From Gnetum montanum (Eukaryota; Streptophyta; Gnetopsida; Gnetales; Gnetaceae): a stretch of DNA of 64,000 nt. Under the pieces are notes generated by a model. It saw only the letters and a list, made by a program, of their open reading frames with translations, had not been told where the DNA came from and did not search any database. Shown here piece after piece: positions 47,908-58,099 of the stretch. The translations under genes and the position numbers were made by a program. The stretch is from the NCBI GenBank assembly GCA_015680685.1, contig MNCI01027502.1, positions 412,086 to 476,085 on the forward strand. Direction: 5' to 3'. Each line of letters opens with the position of its first letter. Within the stretch, counting starts at the first letter, position 1.

Positions 47908-48690
47908 CTATTTTTCTAACTTTATAGCTTCACTAAAGTATTCATTTAGCATAGTTAAGTTTGGAGTTCTCCTTAACCAAATTGAAATGTTGGGGTTGAT
48001 AGCCTTAAGATAAGTTTCTTTAAGAATTTCTTTTGGTGGTCTATATTGTCTTTGAAAAAGTCCACAAATTCGTTGAAACTTGATGTTAAAATCTCTAATT
48101 GACTCTTTAACTCCTTGCTTAGCTTGTATCAGCCCATAGTATAGTTGTTGTTGATCTAATTGATTACCAAACTGGGCCAAGAAAAGATTCTTCATGTCAT
48201 CCCAACTTGTAATACTATTACTTGGTAACTTCGAATACCAAATCTAAGCCATATCCTTTAGATTTGATACAAACAACCTACAAGCTTGATCTTGATGTTG
48301 AATATTTGCATAAGCCAAAGCTAACTCAAACATGTGAATATATTCTTTAGCTAAATAAGCTTTTCCAGGAATGAAAGGCTCAGGAAAATATTTGTAAACT
48401 ACCTTAGGAATATCATTGTAATTTTGAAATCCTAATGGTGTAACTCTTTGCCAAGGATTTGCCATCCTATTCCTTTGGATAATTGAACTCTTAGACTTTC
48501 TAGATCTTCTCTTATAAATCAATAAACTAGATATAATGGGTGATCTTCTTGATCTTCTAGCTTTCAATCCACTACTTGTTCCTAATTCAAAATCTTTCTT
48601 TTCTTCTTCTTCAGATGAAGAATTAGTCTTAGAATCTAGAATATCTTTTGAAACTTTGAAACTTTCCAAACTATCAATCTTCTTGGTCAT
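47908..48690 (-). pseudogene. gag: gag of E5
   Basis: Starts at ATG 48690, about 100 bp after the primer site. Residues 1-148 are charged and Ser-rich (SSSEEEEKKDFE) leading to YFPEPFIPGKAYLAKEYIHM, then a TAG at 48241-48243, then, in the same frame, MKNLFLAQFGNQLDQQQLYY, KQGVKESIRDFNIKFQRICG and NISIWLRRTPNLTMLNEYF, which match the retrotransposon gag family. The stop between the two halves is the only clear break in about 780 bp. This is the protein that would package the element's RNA. Confidence 0.88.
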
Positions 48691-48792
48691 GAACTAAAAA
48701 TAGTATCTAATTTCTTAAGCCTTTGTAGTAACAAAGAACTATTGATGTGCTAAAATTACAAGGCTTATGAACTTAGAGGCTAAATTTTTAAC

Positions 48793-48808
48793 CCTCCTTC
48801 TAGTGCCA
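48793..48808 (-). other. Primer binding site of E5
   Basis: Minus strand TGGCACTAGAAGGAGG, separated from the LTR by a short T run. Same class as the E2 and E3 sites. Confidence 0.8.
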
Positions 48809-49473
48809 AAAAAATTGTTGGTGACCATTTGGGATGCGATCACCAACGAGTGTCCTCAAACAAGATTTAGGTGCTTGCTAGTCTCTGGCAACACCAAGGC
48901 CCAGATACCTCCAAATAGACTCAGTAGTTAATGTGAGTATGTGTATGTGTTGTTGCAGTGTGCAGTTATGAAATATGAAATGATTGCGTTGTGTGTAAAC
49001 TAGAAATGACTTATCTTAAAAAGATTTAGCCAACTTTGCCAAGTACTATGAGTTGTTGAGAGTTCCTATTTTGTTCAATTGCCTAGTCTATGCAGTCCTT
49101 ATAATACCTACTTATAACAAATAAAATTTTGCAAAAACATTTGAGCACAACTAAGCTAATCTACTTCTAATTTTCCCCAAAGAAAGAGATAGTTCTACAA
49201 GAAAACTAGAAATAGAGCAAGATTCGATGAAAATAGATAGAAAAGAAAGTAGATTTGTGTAGACCTCAAATATTTAAATAAGGTAAAATGACACGAGTAA
49301 ACACTTCACAATAAAGCTACCCCAAATTCAATATCTATGAATTATTCAAACTTCCAAGGCTCAAATAACCAATTTCTTCAAGACAATCCTACTATGCTAC
49401 CAAAAAATTGCTATGTAAACTATCATGTACGAGACTCCATTTTGGCTAGATAATGGATATCAACAATTGCATT

Positions 49474-49574
49474 NNNNNNNNNNNNNNNNNNNNNNNNNNN
49501 NNNNNNNNNNNNNNNNNNNNNNNNNNNNNNNNNNNNNNNNNNNNNNNNNNNNNNNNNNNNNNNNNNNNNNNNNN
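49474..49574. other. Assembly gap in the E5 5' LTR
   Basis: 101 N. In the partner LTR the matching interval (43245-43373) is 129 bp of ordinary LTR sequence, so the true length of this LTR is close to 3.79 kb. Confidence 0.9.
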
Positions 49575-49919
49575 GGATGATACCATCTAAACCACTAGCT
49601 AAAAAATTTAAACAAAATATAAAATAAAAAACATAACTCACAAGACCATGACAAAGAGGCTGAAATATTTTCTTTAGCAAGTCATCTTACAAGCAATCTT
49701 TCACACTTTCTTCTTTACAATGCTCTTCTCCCAAGACTCAATGTGTGTCTCCAAGTGAGAGCCCAAGTGTGATCCCAATATCTTCTCAAAAGTGTGATGT
49801 CTCCCTTGTGATCTTTCCTCCTTGACCCCTGAAGCCTTTTTATAGGGTTCAAAGGTAGTTAGGTAAGTTACAAAATATCTTGGGTGGTTATAACTACCAT
49901 AGAGAGAAAAAAGCTATGG

Positions 49920-50120
49920 GTGACAAGTGTCCTATTTAGTTGCCAAGTGTCTTCATTCAGTTGCCAAGTGGTCACCATGGAGATAAAAAAGTTGTAGTTG
50001 ACAAGTGTCCCGTTTAGTTGACAAGTGGTCCATTTAGTTCACAAGTGGCCATTATGGAGATAAAGAGGTTGTAGTTGACAAGTGGCCTTGGTGGTGGTTA
50101 TAACCACCATTTCAATTGAC
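49920..50120 (-). repeat. Minisatellite in the E5 5' LTR
   Basis: Same array as 43730-43925, built on AGTTGACAAGTGGCC. Confidence 0.8.
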
Positions 50121-50739
50121 AAGTGTTCAATTTACATGGGACTTTGAACAATTGTTGTACAAATTCCCTTTTTAAATCATAAAATATTTTATTGTTATTT
50201 ACATCATAGTAGTAACTATCATAGGAAGCTACAACTTCCATATGAATAAAAGGGATAATAGTCAAATGTCTCTTTGTCCCTAAATAATAGGTGTTTGTTG
50301 TTTTTCTAAAAACAAATCTCATTATCACTATAAATTATACCACTTACTAACGTCCAACAACTGAAGTAGAGAAGAAAAGAGCTCCAAAAAATGATGCAGG
50401 TATGGCATGCCCTGGGAATTAACAAATTTGTAGCAGCAACAAAGCTCACATGAGGATGTTCATGACTTGTTAGTTGTAGGAGTGGAGCTAGTGGGGACCA
50501 TAGGAGATGATGGTGGTGTCATTAGGGCTTGGTGCAGGCCATGAATTTTATTCATTTGAAGCATTGTTCTATGTTCATATTCCTCTCACGAGAACCTGCA
50601 TTCATTTTGTTTGCTTGAGATGGGCAGGGCCGAGCAACGTGTGGTTGAGTGCATCAAGTGTAGAGAACAAGGGACTCTGATCAGAAGCCAAGCTCAGATT
50701 GCGATGCTTGATACATTGATGCTCCTTCATCATAAATCT

Positions 50740-51100
50740 ATCCATCACGAATTGTAGAGCATTTTTCCGCACTCTCGAATTTCGACGTTCTCAGGGTCGC
50801 CGGGGAAGAGCGCAAGGGCACGGGTGGAAAAAACCCTAACGACGGGGGGCGGTCACAGAGGCAACATTGCACAACAGCAATAACAGCATCCCAGGCCTCA
50901 CTGGAAACCTCGAAGTCATCAGGGAGGCACAACAGAATTTTTGATGGAAACAAGAAGGCACGGAATCTGATGGCCTTGCTGGCCGTGTCTGTGCAGAAGA
51001 GAAGAACACTGAAGAATTCCTCCAGAAACGTGTCACACTTGTTGTTCATGCCACCGTGGTGGCCATCCCGAAATGCCGCAAAGACTGTGGTGAACCTCAT
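50740..51100 (-). pseudogene. Captured condensin CAP-G (subunit 3) fragment, 5' LTR copy
   Basis: An open frame of 120 codons from ATG 51098-51100. The order of blocks fits the N-terminal HEAT-repeat part of plant condensin subunit G: AFRDGHHGGMNNKCDTFLEE, then SKAIRFRAFLFPSKILLCLP, then DDFEVSSEAWDAVI, then CDR. After a frameshift the next block continues as VRVFSTRALALF, as expected of HEAT repeats. CAP-G binds DNA in condensin in the nucleus. It is a single-gene piece lying in U3 of a retrotransposon LTR in the element's sense, so it is a captured fragment and not a host gene. The recognition is by memory of the family and needs a search. Confidence 0.7.
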
Positions 51101-51299
51101 AACACGGCTACTATCAATGTCTTTTTGGCTACGGAATTAGGTTGAGCTTTGGGGTCTCACCTCAGTCATAGCATTCCCCTTTTATGAACCTGCTCTCCTA
51201 GGCAGCAACCCCAGAGCAATGTCAGGTCAGACCTCAATCCAAAATTCTTTGGAGACTACACAATTACATAGGTCGGTGTAGAACAAAATACGAGTTCTA

Positions 51300-51610
51300 G
51301 ATGGATCAAAATCCAAGGCTAGTTTACTGAATGGATAATCCCAAATCTGCATCCGTATGAAGCAGCACCTCACCATAAAAAACCTGCCACCAGCGTGCGT
51401 TCAATAGCCAACTCTTGGCTGAAAAACTGGCTTCCTTTGTCTACTATTTTTGGCAATGGCTCTGCCGAAGTTGTAGGTATCAGCGTCAGCATTGGCTCTA
51501 GCTTGATCTAGCTGGGAGAGGCCACATGCTTTCTTGTCTTCTACCTGGTGTCCTTTGTTTTTGGCACAGATGACTCCATCTTTTTAACTGTAATTATTGC
51601 GGTGAAATAT
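51300..51610 (-). other. Unidentified possibly captured sequence in the E5 LTR
   Basis: Between the PPR and CAP-G pieces. The partner LTR keeps an open frame here (45378-45172: SPSWIELEPMPTLIPATSVE, KIVDKGSQFFSQELAVE). It looks more like exon than LTR sequence but I do not recognise it. Confidence 0.35.
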
Positions 51611-51719
51611 GATCCAGGAAGTAAGAAGATATTTATCTAAATTCAGTTTTGAATGCCGATCATCTGCGATTGCAGACATCCCTGCCCATCCTAGAAGCTC
51701 ATAAAAATATAGCATTAAT

Positions 51720-52035
51720 TTCTATACAGTATATCAAATGTTTATCAATGGCCTTAAAATAAGTCTTTCCCTTATCCACCAATCCCAATTTGACACAGGC
51801 AGAGAGAGAAGACCAGGAAAATTATTGTCATCATCTACCCATTAGCAGAAATGGCCTCTTCAAGCTTCCCATTAAAGGTAGCTACAGCAATCATGAAATT
51901 CCACAAACCACAATCTTTCTCCACCATCTTCTCAAACACATGGTGTGCATCCTTCAAATGTTTTCCATACAGTTCAATGAGTTTGTTGTTCATCAAAACA
52001 TCAACCTTGAATTCATTGTTAACGATCTGATTACT
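51720..52035 (-). pseudogene. Captured PPR (PLS-type) gene fragment, 5' LTR copy
   Basis: Minus strand reads VDVLMNNKLIELYGKHLKDA then HHVFEKMVEKDCGLWNFMIA, the classic pentatricopeptide pattern (DVFV-N-LI-MY-K, A--VF--M--KD---WN-MI). After a TAG and a one-base shift it continues as LSACVKLGLVDKGKTYF, the usual next repeat (LSAC---GLVD-G--YF). PPR proteins bind organelle RNA. The piece covers about two repeats, is out of frame at its end and sits in U3 of the LTR. Confidence 0.8.
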
Positions 52036-52439
52036 TAAACAATCTTGTTGAGTACTAATTGTAGTTGTTCCAAATGTTCCTATCAGTTGATATCATTTAC
52101 AAATGTTGTGATAAATCTTCTTCAATATGGCCTCAACATGTTGTATATCAACTTCATGAAATTTTCGGGGGCATTTCATAGGCCAAATAATATAACTCTC
52201 AATTCCAAGGCATCATTTGGTTTCTACAAGTTTCCTTACATTCATTACCTTCCCATACCTTATGGAGGTTAACTAAACCCACTTCTTGAATTGTACATTA
52301 ATACATGTTTGTAGATCCAGTGAATACTTCTTTAGCACTAAAATAGCTGGTAGAGGATTGTCATGAACTCTGAACAATTGATCATTTATCTTAAACAAAA
52401 CTATATTTGCTAGTGAATCAATTAGAGAAAAACCTTTCA

Positions 52440-52560
52440 AACTACCAACCCAACACCTCTGAAAAGTCTTCATCCAATAAAATATTGGCAATGTTTAAAT
52501 CAGGGTGAACGTTAGTTATATGATTAGCTTCACAACCTCACAAAGCCTGCTCCATTAAAT
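52440..52560 (-). pseudogene. Protein-kinase-like fragment, 5' LTR copy
   Basis: NVHPDLNIANILLDEDFSEV resembles subdomain VIb-VII of plant receptor-like kinases. It begins near the outer end of the LTR. An open frame follows in another phase (52491-52273) that I cannot assign. Short, so tentative. Confidence 0.45.
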
Positions 52561-52578
52561 GGCCAAAATGTGCCAATA

Positions 52579-52583
52579 AATAT
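52579..52583. repeat. Target site duplication of E5, right
   Basis: AATAT, identical to 42584-42588. Confidence 0.9.
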
Positions 52584-53784
52584 TTGACATCATTTCCTAG
52601 CCTCATGAGATTCTTGGTGTTCTCAAAGCATGATTTAAGATAGCTTTGAACATCAAATGAGATTTTAGAGACTTGGAACTGCAACTTAAAAAAAAAAAAC
52701 TAGCAAAGTTTTTCTGTCTTCCTATGGTAATATCACCTATCTCATGTCTAGCTTTTCCTAGTCTACATGGTGAAACTTGCTAGAAATAAACTTTAAACAA
52801 ACTCCATGTAAACTTCACTTACCTTAGGAGTTAAATTTTAAAATTCTAACCCTATAAATATGGAATCAAAACTTGTATTTTTAGCTTAATTTCCTAAGAT
52901 CTAGATTATTTTTTGATATTTTAAGAGATTAAGAGTGTGACCATCAAACATTCCAACATCTCTCATATGCTCCATGGCCACCACAATGTCTCTTATAATT
53001 CTAGTGGTAACACTAACACTATAGTAGTGTCAGTCCAGTAGCATTACTGTTAGCATCCCACACTTATAATTTTTCAACATGAGCATTAGTGTCTAGATTT
53101 ACAATTTTTTTAGCTCTAGATTTAGTCCCAAGACACTTTATCAAAACAATCTTATTTGGTCTTAAATTAATTATAGACAGCATCTACAGCTTCTCCATCC
53201 ATATATCCATCATTCAAAGTTTAATTTTACTCTTCAAAATCACATTTTATCCAAAAATTAGATTCTTATTAGTAGTTTCATTACACTTACGTTTTTCACC
53301 AACACTTGTAGTTTGGCCTTCCATAGAAGGAGAACACTCCTTTGTTAATAATAAAATACTTTTATTTATTTAGAAAGAGAACTGAAGCCCTTTTCTCCAT
53401 ATCATAGCTCCCTATATTTTTATATTTTATGCTCTTTTATTCATGTTTTAACAATTAGATTCTATTTCATTTCTCATAGCTTATTTCATACTTAGTTTAT
53501 TTCTCAACAACAAATACTTAGTTAATTTCAACACCTTAATTCCAATGATTTTATCCTTACTCTACCATTCTTGGATTGAGTGTGGTAGGCTAAGTTGACA
53601 TTTGATTGGAGATTTATGCACCATCATGTAATTATCATTGGCTTAATGAAGGTTACATCAAATAGAAGATTATTTATAGCTATGTATTAAGTACTTTAAC
53701 ACTTAATTTGTGGAGGTGTTCTTGTGGGATTGAGAAAGAACAAGTTCACATAAATAGGAGGATTATTGAAAATTCATGAAGCCT
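52584..53784. other. Unassigned AT-rich DNA between E5 and E8
   Basis: No recognisable ORF. A CCCTATAAATATGG motif at about 52850 may be a promoter of an unknown decayed element. Poly-A run at about 52690. Confidence 0.4.
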
Positions 53785-54659
53785 TAATAAGATAGGTTGC
53801 ATCAACATAGCCCCATCGACATATCCTCATTGATGTATCTAATGATGCATTGATGCATGTACATTGACAATGATGTAGGTGTTGCCTATATAAATGCATA
53901 TACCCCTTTCATTTATGATAAATATCAGTTATAGATTAGCCAAATTATTTTAGTTTCTTTCTACAAAATTTCAAATATTTTTCCTCTAAGTGCTTGTAGT
54001 GTAGATCTATGTGATTGTATGGAATTCTATTCAAGTACATCTGTACCTAGACACATTTACATGAATGATAATAAAATTGAAATTTCTTCTATTAATTGCA
54101 ACACTTAGACTAGTATAATTCTACTTTCCTATAATTTAATTTACATGTAATTTACTATCTCATTATTAATTAATTAATTCTATTATTCATAAGTAATGTG
54201 AGTATGACCACTTTGAGCATAATATATTAACAGTTAGTCATCTCAATAGTGAATGCCTTGTGCACCTAGTAGCATACACTTGGTAACCTAGCAACATTAA
54301 GATAAGTTCAAGATGTGTACAGGAAGTGGGAACATATACCTTACATAGCATAGTTAGTTAATGAAGTAATTAATTAGTTAGTTAATTTAAGTATTAAATA
54401 TTTATTCATTTAATTAACTAGGAATTAGGAGAAAAATAATAAAAAATATAAAAAATAATATCTTATGCCTCTACCACACTTAATCATATGCATAGAGTAA
54501 TACCAGTGTGGATTAGAAAGATAATGAATTATAACTACATAATTTACCTTTTATAAATATATGGCACTTAGGTAAATAAGTTCATGAAATTTGACAAAAA
54601 TCACATGTGAATGCTTGTGATTCATATGCTTAGGTGTAGGAACTACCTACTACTCATCA
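53785..54659 (+). repeat. 5' LTR of E8
   Basis: Starts about TAATAAGATAGG (E7 TGATAAGACG) and ends TACTCATCA. TATAAATG at about 53901. Nearly all CG sites are lost and the palindrome array is barely visible. The left boundary is approximate. The primer site follows as GTCATTGTTAAAGAC, differing from E1 mostly by transitions. Confidence 0.7.
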
Positions 54660-54819
54660 TGAGTGTCATTGTTAAAGACTTAGTTTAGCTAGGTATGCTA
54701 AGTATTGTTAAATAGTGAGTCCATGCAAAGTTATCATAAGAAAAATATAATGAGTTATCTTTCATATAGAATAATATTATTATTATTATATCAAGACACA
54801 CTTTATTTGAATCACCAAA

Positions 54820-56860
54820 ATGGCTTCTACTCATAGGACTAATTCACTATCCCATGTTGATGAATCTAATCAATAGCATGATATGACCAAAAAGACTACT
54901 AAGAAGAGACCTTAGCAACTAAGAGTATTCTATGCACATCTAGATCCCTACTATCTAGATTTCACCTACATTCTCCATTAGGATGAACAATTACACTAGA
55001 GGAATATGGAAGGAAACATTTGTTACCTTCTAATTGGTCTATTTCAAGCATTCTCATGGCCAATCTCATGAAGTTGGAAATTGAAGCAACAGGCCCATAG
55101 TATCAGGCAACAAACCATGTCTATAGAGACTAGCATCCTACAAAAGCCCAACTTAGAAAAGATCAATTTACAAAGGCATACAATGAAGCCTGCAATGGCA
55201 AGAGGATCTTGACACCATTCTTTTTTCAATTACAAAAGGAAGGCCTTGATTTCTTCTCAAGTTAATCTTAGTATACAAATTCTCCTCCTTTTTTGAGGAC
55301 AACACACTTCATCAATGGTTGTAATCAACCTTGGAAAACAACCAAGAAAATGGGAGGATAGAGTCCACAACCAAATGAACATCAAGGCAAAGATCTCCTA
55401 GTCATTCATCAAAGGAAAAAGAAAAAAAAAGAAAAGGAGAAAAAACAAGTAAATGGTCATAAGAGAAGGACCAGTAGCAACCACTCTCCTATTCCTCCAC
55501 TTTCACCATCCTTCTCAACATCAAACTTAGATAGGAGGAGCCATGATCAAGATAGAAGAAGGAGTGATCAACACCTAGATGAAGATGATCAGAAGTTCTT
55601 TCATAGTAATGGAAATTGGGAGCATAGGAAACCATGAGAGGAAGAGGAGCATCATAGAGAATGGAGGTATAATAGGTTACATCATAGGAGACATGGCCAT
55701 GATAGAGGCTACCATGAATGCAATGACTATGATGAACCATTTTTGGCTATAAGGAACATGCTCAATATTTTAAAAGTAGTAGGAATTCCCATGAGCCATT
55801 AAAGGAATACTATAATTGAATGCCTTGACATGAACAATATCCCTAAATTTGAAGAAGAATATAATGCTAATCCTCAACATCATTTACAAGCCTTTCATAA
55901 TGCCTATGCTTTACAAAACATTGTGAATGAGTGGAAAAAGCTTAAAAGTTTTCCAAGAACACTCATAAAAAAGGATAAAAGTTGGTAATACTCCATGGAG
56001 TTAGAATTCATTTATGGATGGAGTACAATGCTAGAGTTTTTCAATGATAGGTACCAAATGTACTCAAGAGTGTTCAACTTGAGAAAAAAAATCCAAGAAT
56101 GGAAACAAGGTAATCATGAATCCTTGGATGTAGCCTTAGGTAGGTATTACTCTCTCTTACACTAATTCCTAGGCCATGGGCTTTCTAAAAGAGAGAAACT
56201 TTTCCACACTATAGATGGGTTCTAAAACAAAACTGCAAAAACTCTTGGTGTCTATGCCCAAGGGAGACTTTCAAAAATGAGAGATCATTAAATTCAAAGG
56301 CTGATTGATCAAGTAGCAAAGAAAAAAGAAGAGCTAAAAAAGAAAGAAAGTACAAAGGAATATAACATGGACCCCTCCATTCGCAAGAGGAAGATACATT
56401 TCTATGACTCAAAGGAAGCACTACTAGATGAAGTGGTGCAAAGGAAAACCATACTGATTCAAAAATATATTACTAAAATATCAACTAAGATGGATAAAAT
56501 ATGGGACTCCTTGGATGATAAGTTCCAAATTTCTCTCAATATTGTAAAGGAGAAGACAAAGCAAGAAAGTAGAGATAGAGATAGAAGAAGAAGGAAAGAT
56601 ACAGGCAAGAATTACTATTAGCAGAAAGGTAAGCTTGTAGAGGTTAATGAGGTTGCAAGTTTAGAAACAGATGATGGTAAATATGATATTTATCAATATG
56701 AACATCCCAAGGAATATGATCCTATAGTATCACATCTACAAGAATCTAGGGTATATGCATTGAATCTAAAATTGGTAAAAATATAATCACCTAGGAGATT
56801 ACCTTATCCAAAAGCTAGTTATAAGAAGTAGTTTCACACATTGTAGTATTAACCAAGTGA
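54820..56860 (+). pseudogene. gag: gag of E8
   Basis: ATG at 54820 (MASTHRTNSLSHVDESN; E1 MASSHEINSPKDNTGES). Contains HQDEQLH near the N-terminus. Capsid domain about 55835-56170: DMNNIPKFEEEYNANPQHH, LQAFHNAYALQN, EFFNDRYQMYSRVFNLRKK. A charged region with RDRDRRRRKD follows. The knuckle-like CEICHYDHPKGC of E7 is DIYQYEHPKEY here, so both cysteines are lost. Broken by several stops. It functions, when intact, as the particle protein. Confidence 0.85.
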
Positions 56861-57429
56861 AGCATTGTCCCAACCTTAGGAGTGGTATCAAAAATGAAAA
56901 AACCCCATGGTCATGGGGAGTTCCACCACTATAGTAGTAATTTCATTATCAATAACTGAACCCTTATGGATATTACATCCAATAAATTGTATCTCCCCAT
57001 GGCTCTACTAGTCATACTCCTTTCTATCATTACTACTATCCCACAGAATATCATAGAACACCCCCTCCATGAATCAAGTCTCCTTCCACTTATCCTCCTT
57101 TGTATTTATCAACTTATCCTAAATCATCTAATATCACTCCCTTACCACCTACGCCACCTCTACAAGGAGAATTCCCACCACAACCTTAGCAATAAAATGC
57201 AACAAGGGAAATGAACTTGTAGCCAAATGATCATCCAAGTCATTCTAAGAATAAGTTTTAAAAAGGGCTTTCTTCAGACTAACTAATCCACAAAAGACCT
57301 TGTAAATATATGTGGCTACTAACCTTTCATCAACTACTTCTAAAATTATTCTTGGGCCACCTTCAACCAAAAGTCCTCAACTATTCATATTGTCATGTTA
57401 ACTCATGCAGTAATAGATTAGATCAAGAT

Positions 57430-57880
57430 GGAACACCTTCCTAGGAAATGATCTAATTCTAGGAGTCCCCTAATTTATTTGCAAATTATAGGAAATGATC
57501 CATTCAAGGCTCTACTAGATTTAGGTTCTAGAATAAACCTAATTTTTTAGGAGATTTACAAGACCTAGAACTTACCTCCACTCAAGAAATGTAGCATTAG
57601 ATTAAAGCTTATACATCAGTCCATCACTATTTCTTTGGGATGAGTGCAGGACATTTTGACCACCATTGGTGATTGGTCAGATCTAACAAATTTCCTAGTG
57701 ATACATGTGGACAATTCTAAGGTAAACTTTCCTATTATCATGGAAAGAGCTTAGCTCAGTACAATTGATGTCAAGATGGGGATTAGAGGCCTTTTCTTGG
57801 AATTTTGCAAAGAAAATGAATTTGGAAAACTAGAGAAGAAGCAAGTTTCATGCATCACATACAATGACACATGGTGACAT
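57430..57880 (+). pseudogene. pro: Aspartic protease of E8
   Basis: DPFKALLDLGSRINLIF corresponds to the E7 active site ALLDSGSGVNLIS, so the catalytic DSG has become DLG. The second block is NFPIIMERA and CITYNDT. Inactive. Confidence 0.8.
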
Positions 57881-58099
57881 TACATATAAAGGATATAGAC
57901 CATAAAGAGTACATCCATCACAACATGCCAAAAGTATGCCAAAACATAGAATATTCAATAGTGTCTATATGCAACAACCACAAAATAAGAAGGTATCCAG
58001 TAGCTGACAACAAATAATAACTTCAGATTAACAATATGCATGGAACCAGTAGAGCTCATCACAAGTGCTTATATAGATAACATGGATGGAATGGAGAAA

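Larger units (their letters stand above)
42589..52578 (-). mobile_element. E5: complete non-autonomous gypsy element, gag-protease only, 3.8 kb LTRs
   Basis: Two direct repeats (42589-46377 and 48816-52578) with TGTTGG...CCAACA ends flank a 2.4 kb internal region that holds only primer site, gag, protease and a polypurine tract. Five-base target duplication AATAT on both sides. There is no room for RT, RNase H or integrase: protease ends about 46635 and the tract is at 46378-46395. It must have moved with enzymes from a relative. The two LTRs differ noticeably (20 mismatches in the first 215 bp), so the insertion is not recent. Size and content recall TR-GAG or large non-autonomous elements. 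Confidence 0.95.
48816..52578 (-). repeat. 5' LTR of E5
   Basis: 3763 bp as assembled, including a 101 N gap. The terminal TG is TA in transcript sense (TATTGGCAC where the other LTR has TGTTGGCGC). Same internal order as the 3' LTR. Confidence 0.95.

Noticed and set aside
50740-52560. CAP-G, PPR and kinase pieces as functional host genes
   Set aside because: They are short, frame-broken and present in both LTRs of one element at the same offset.
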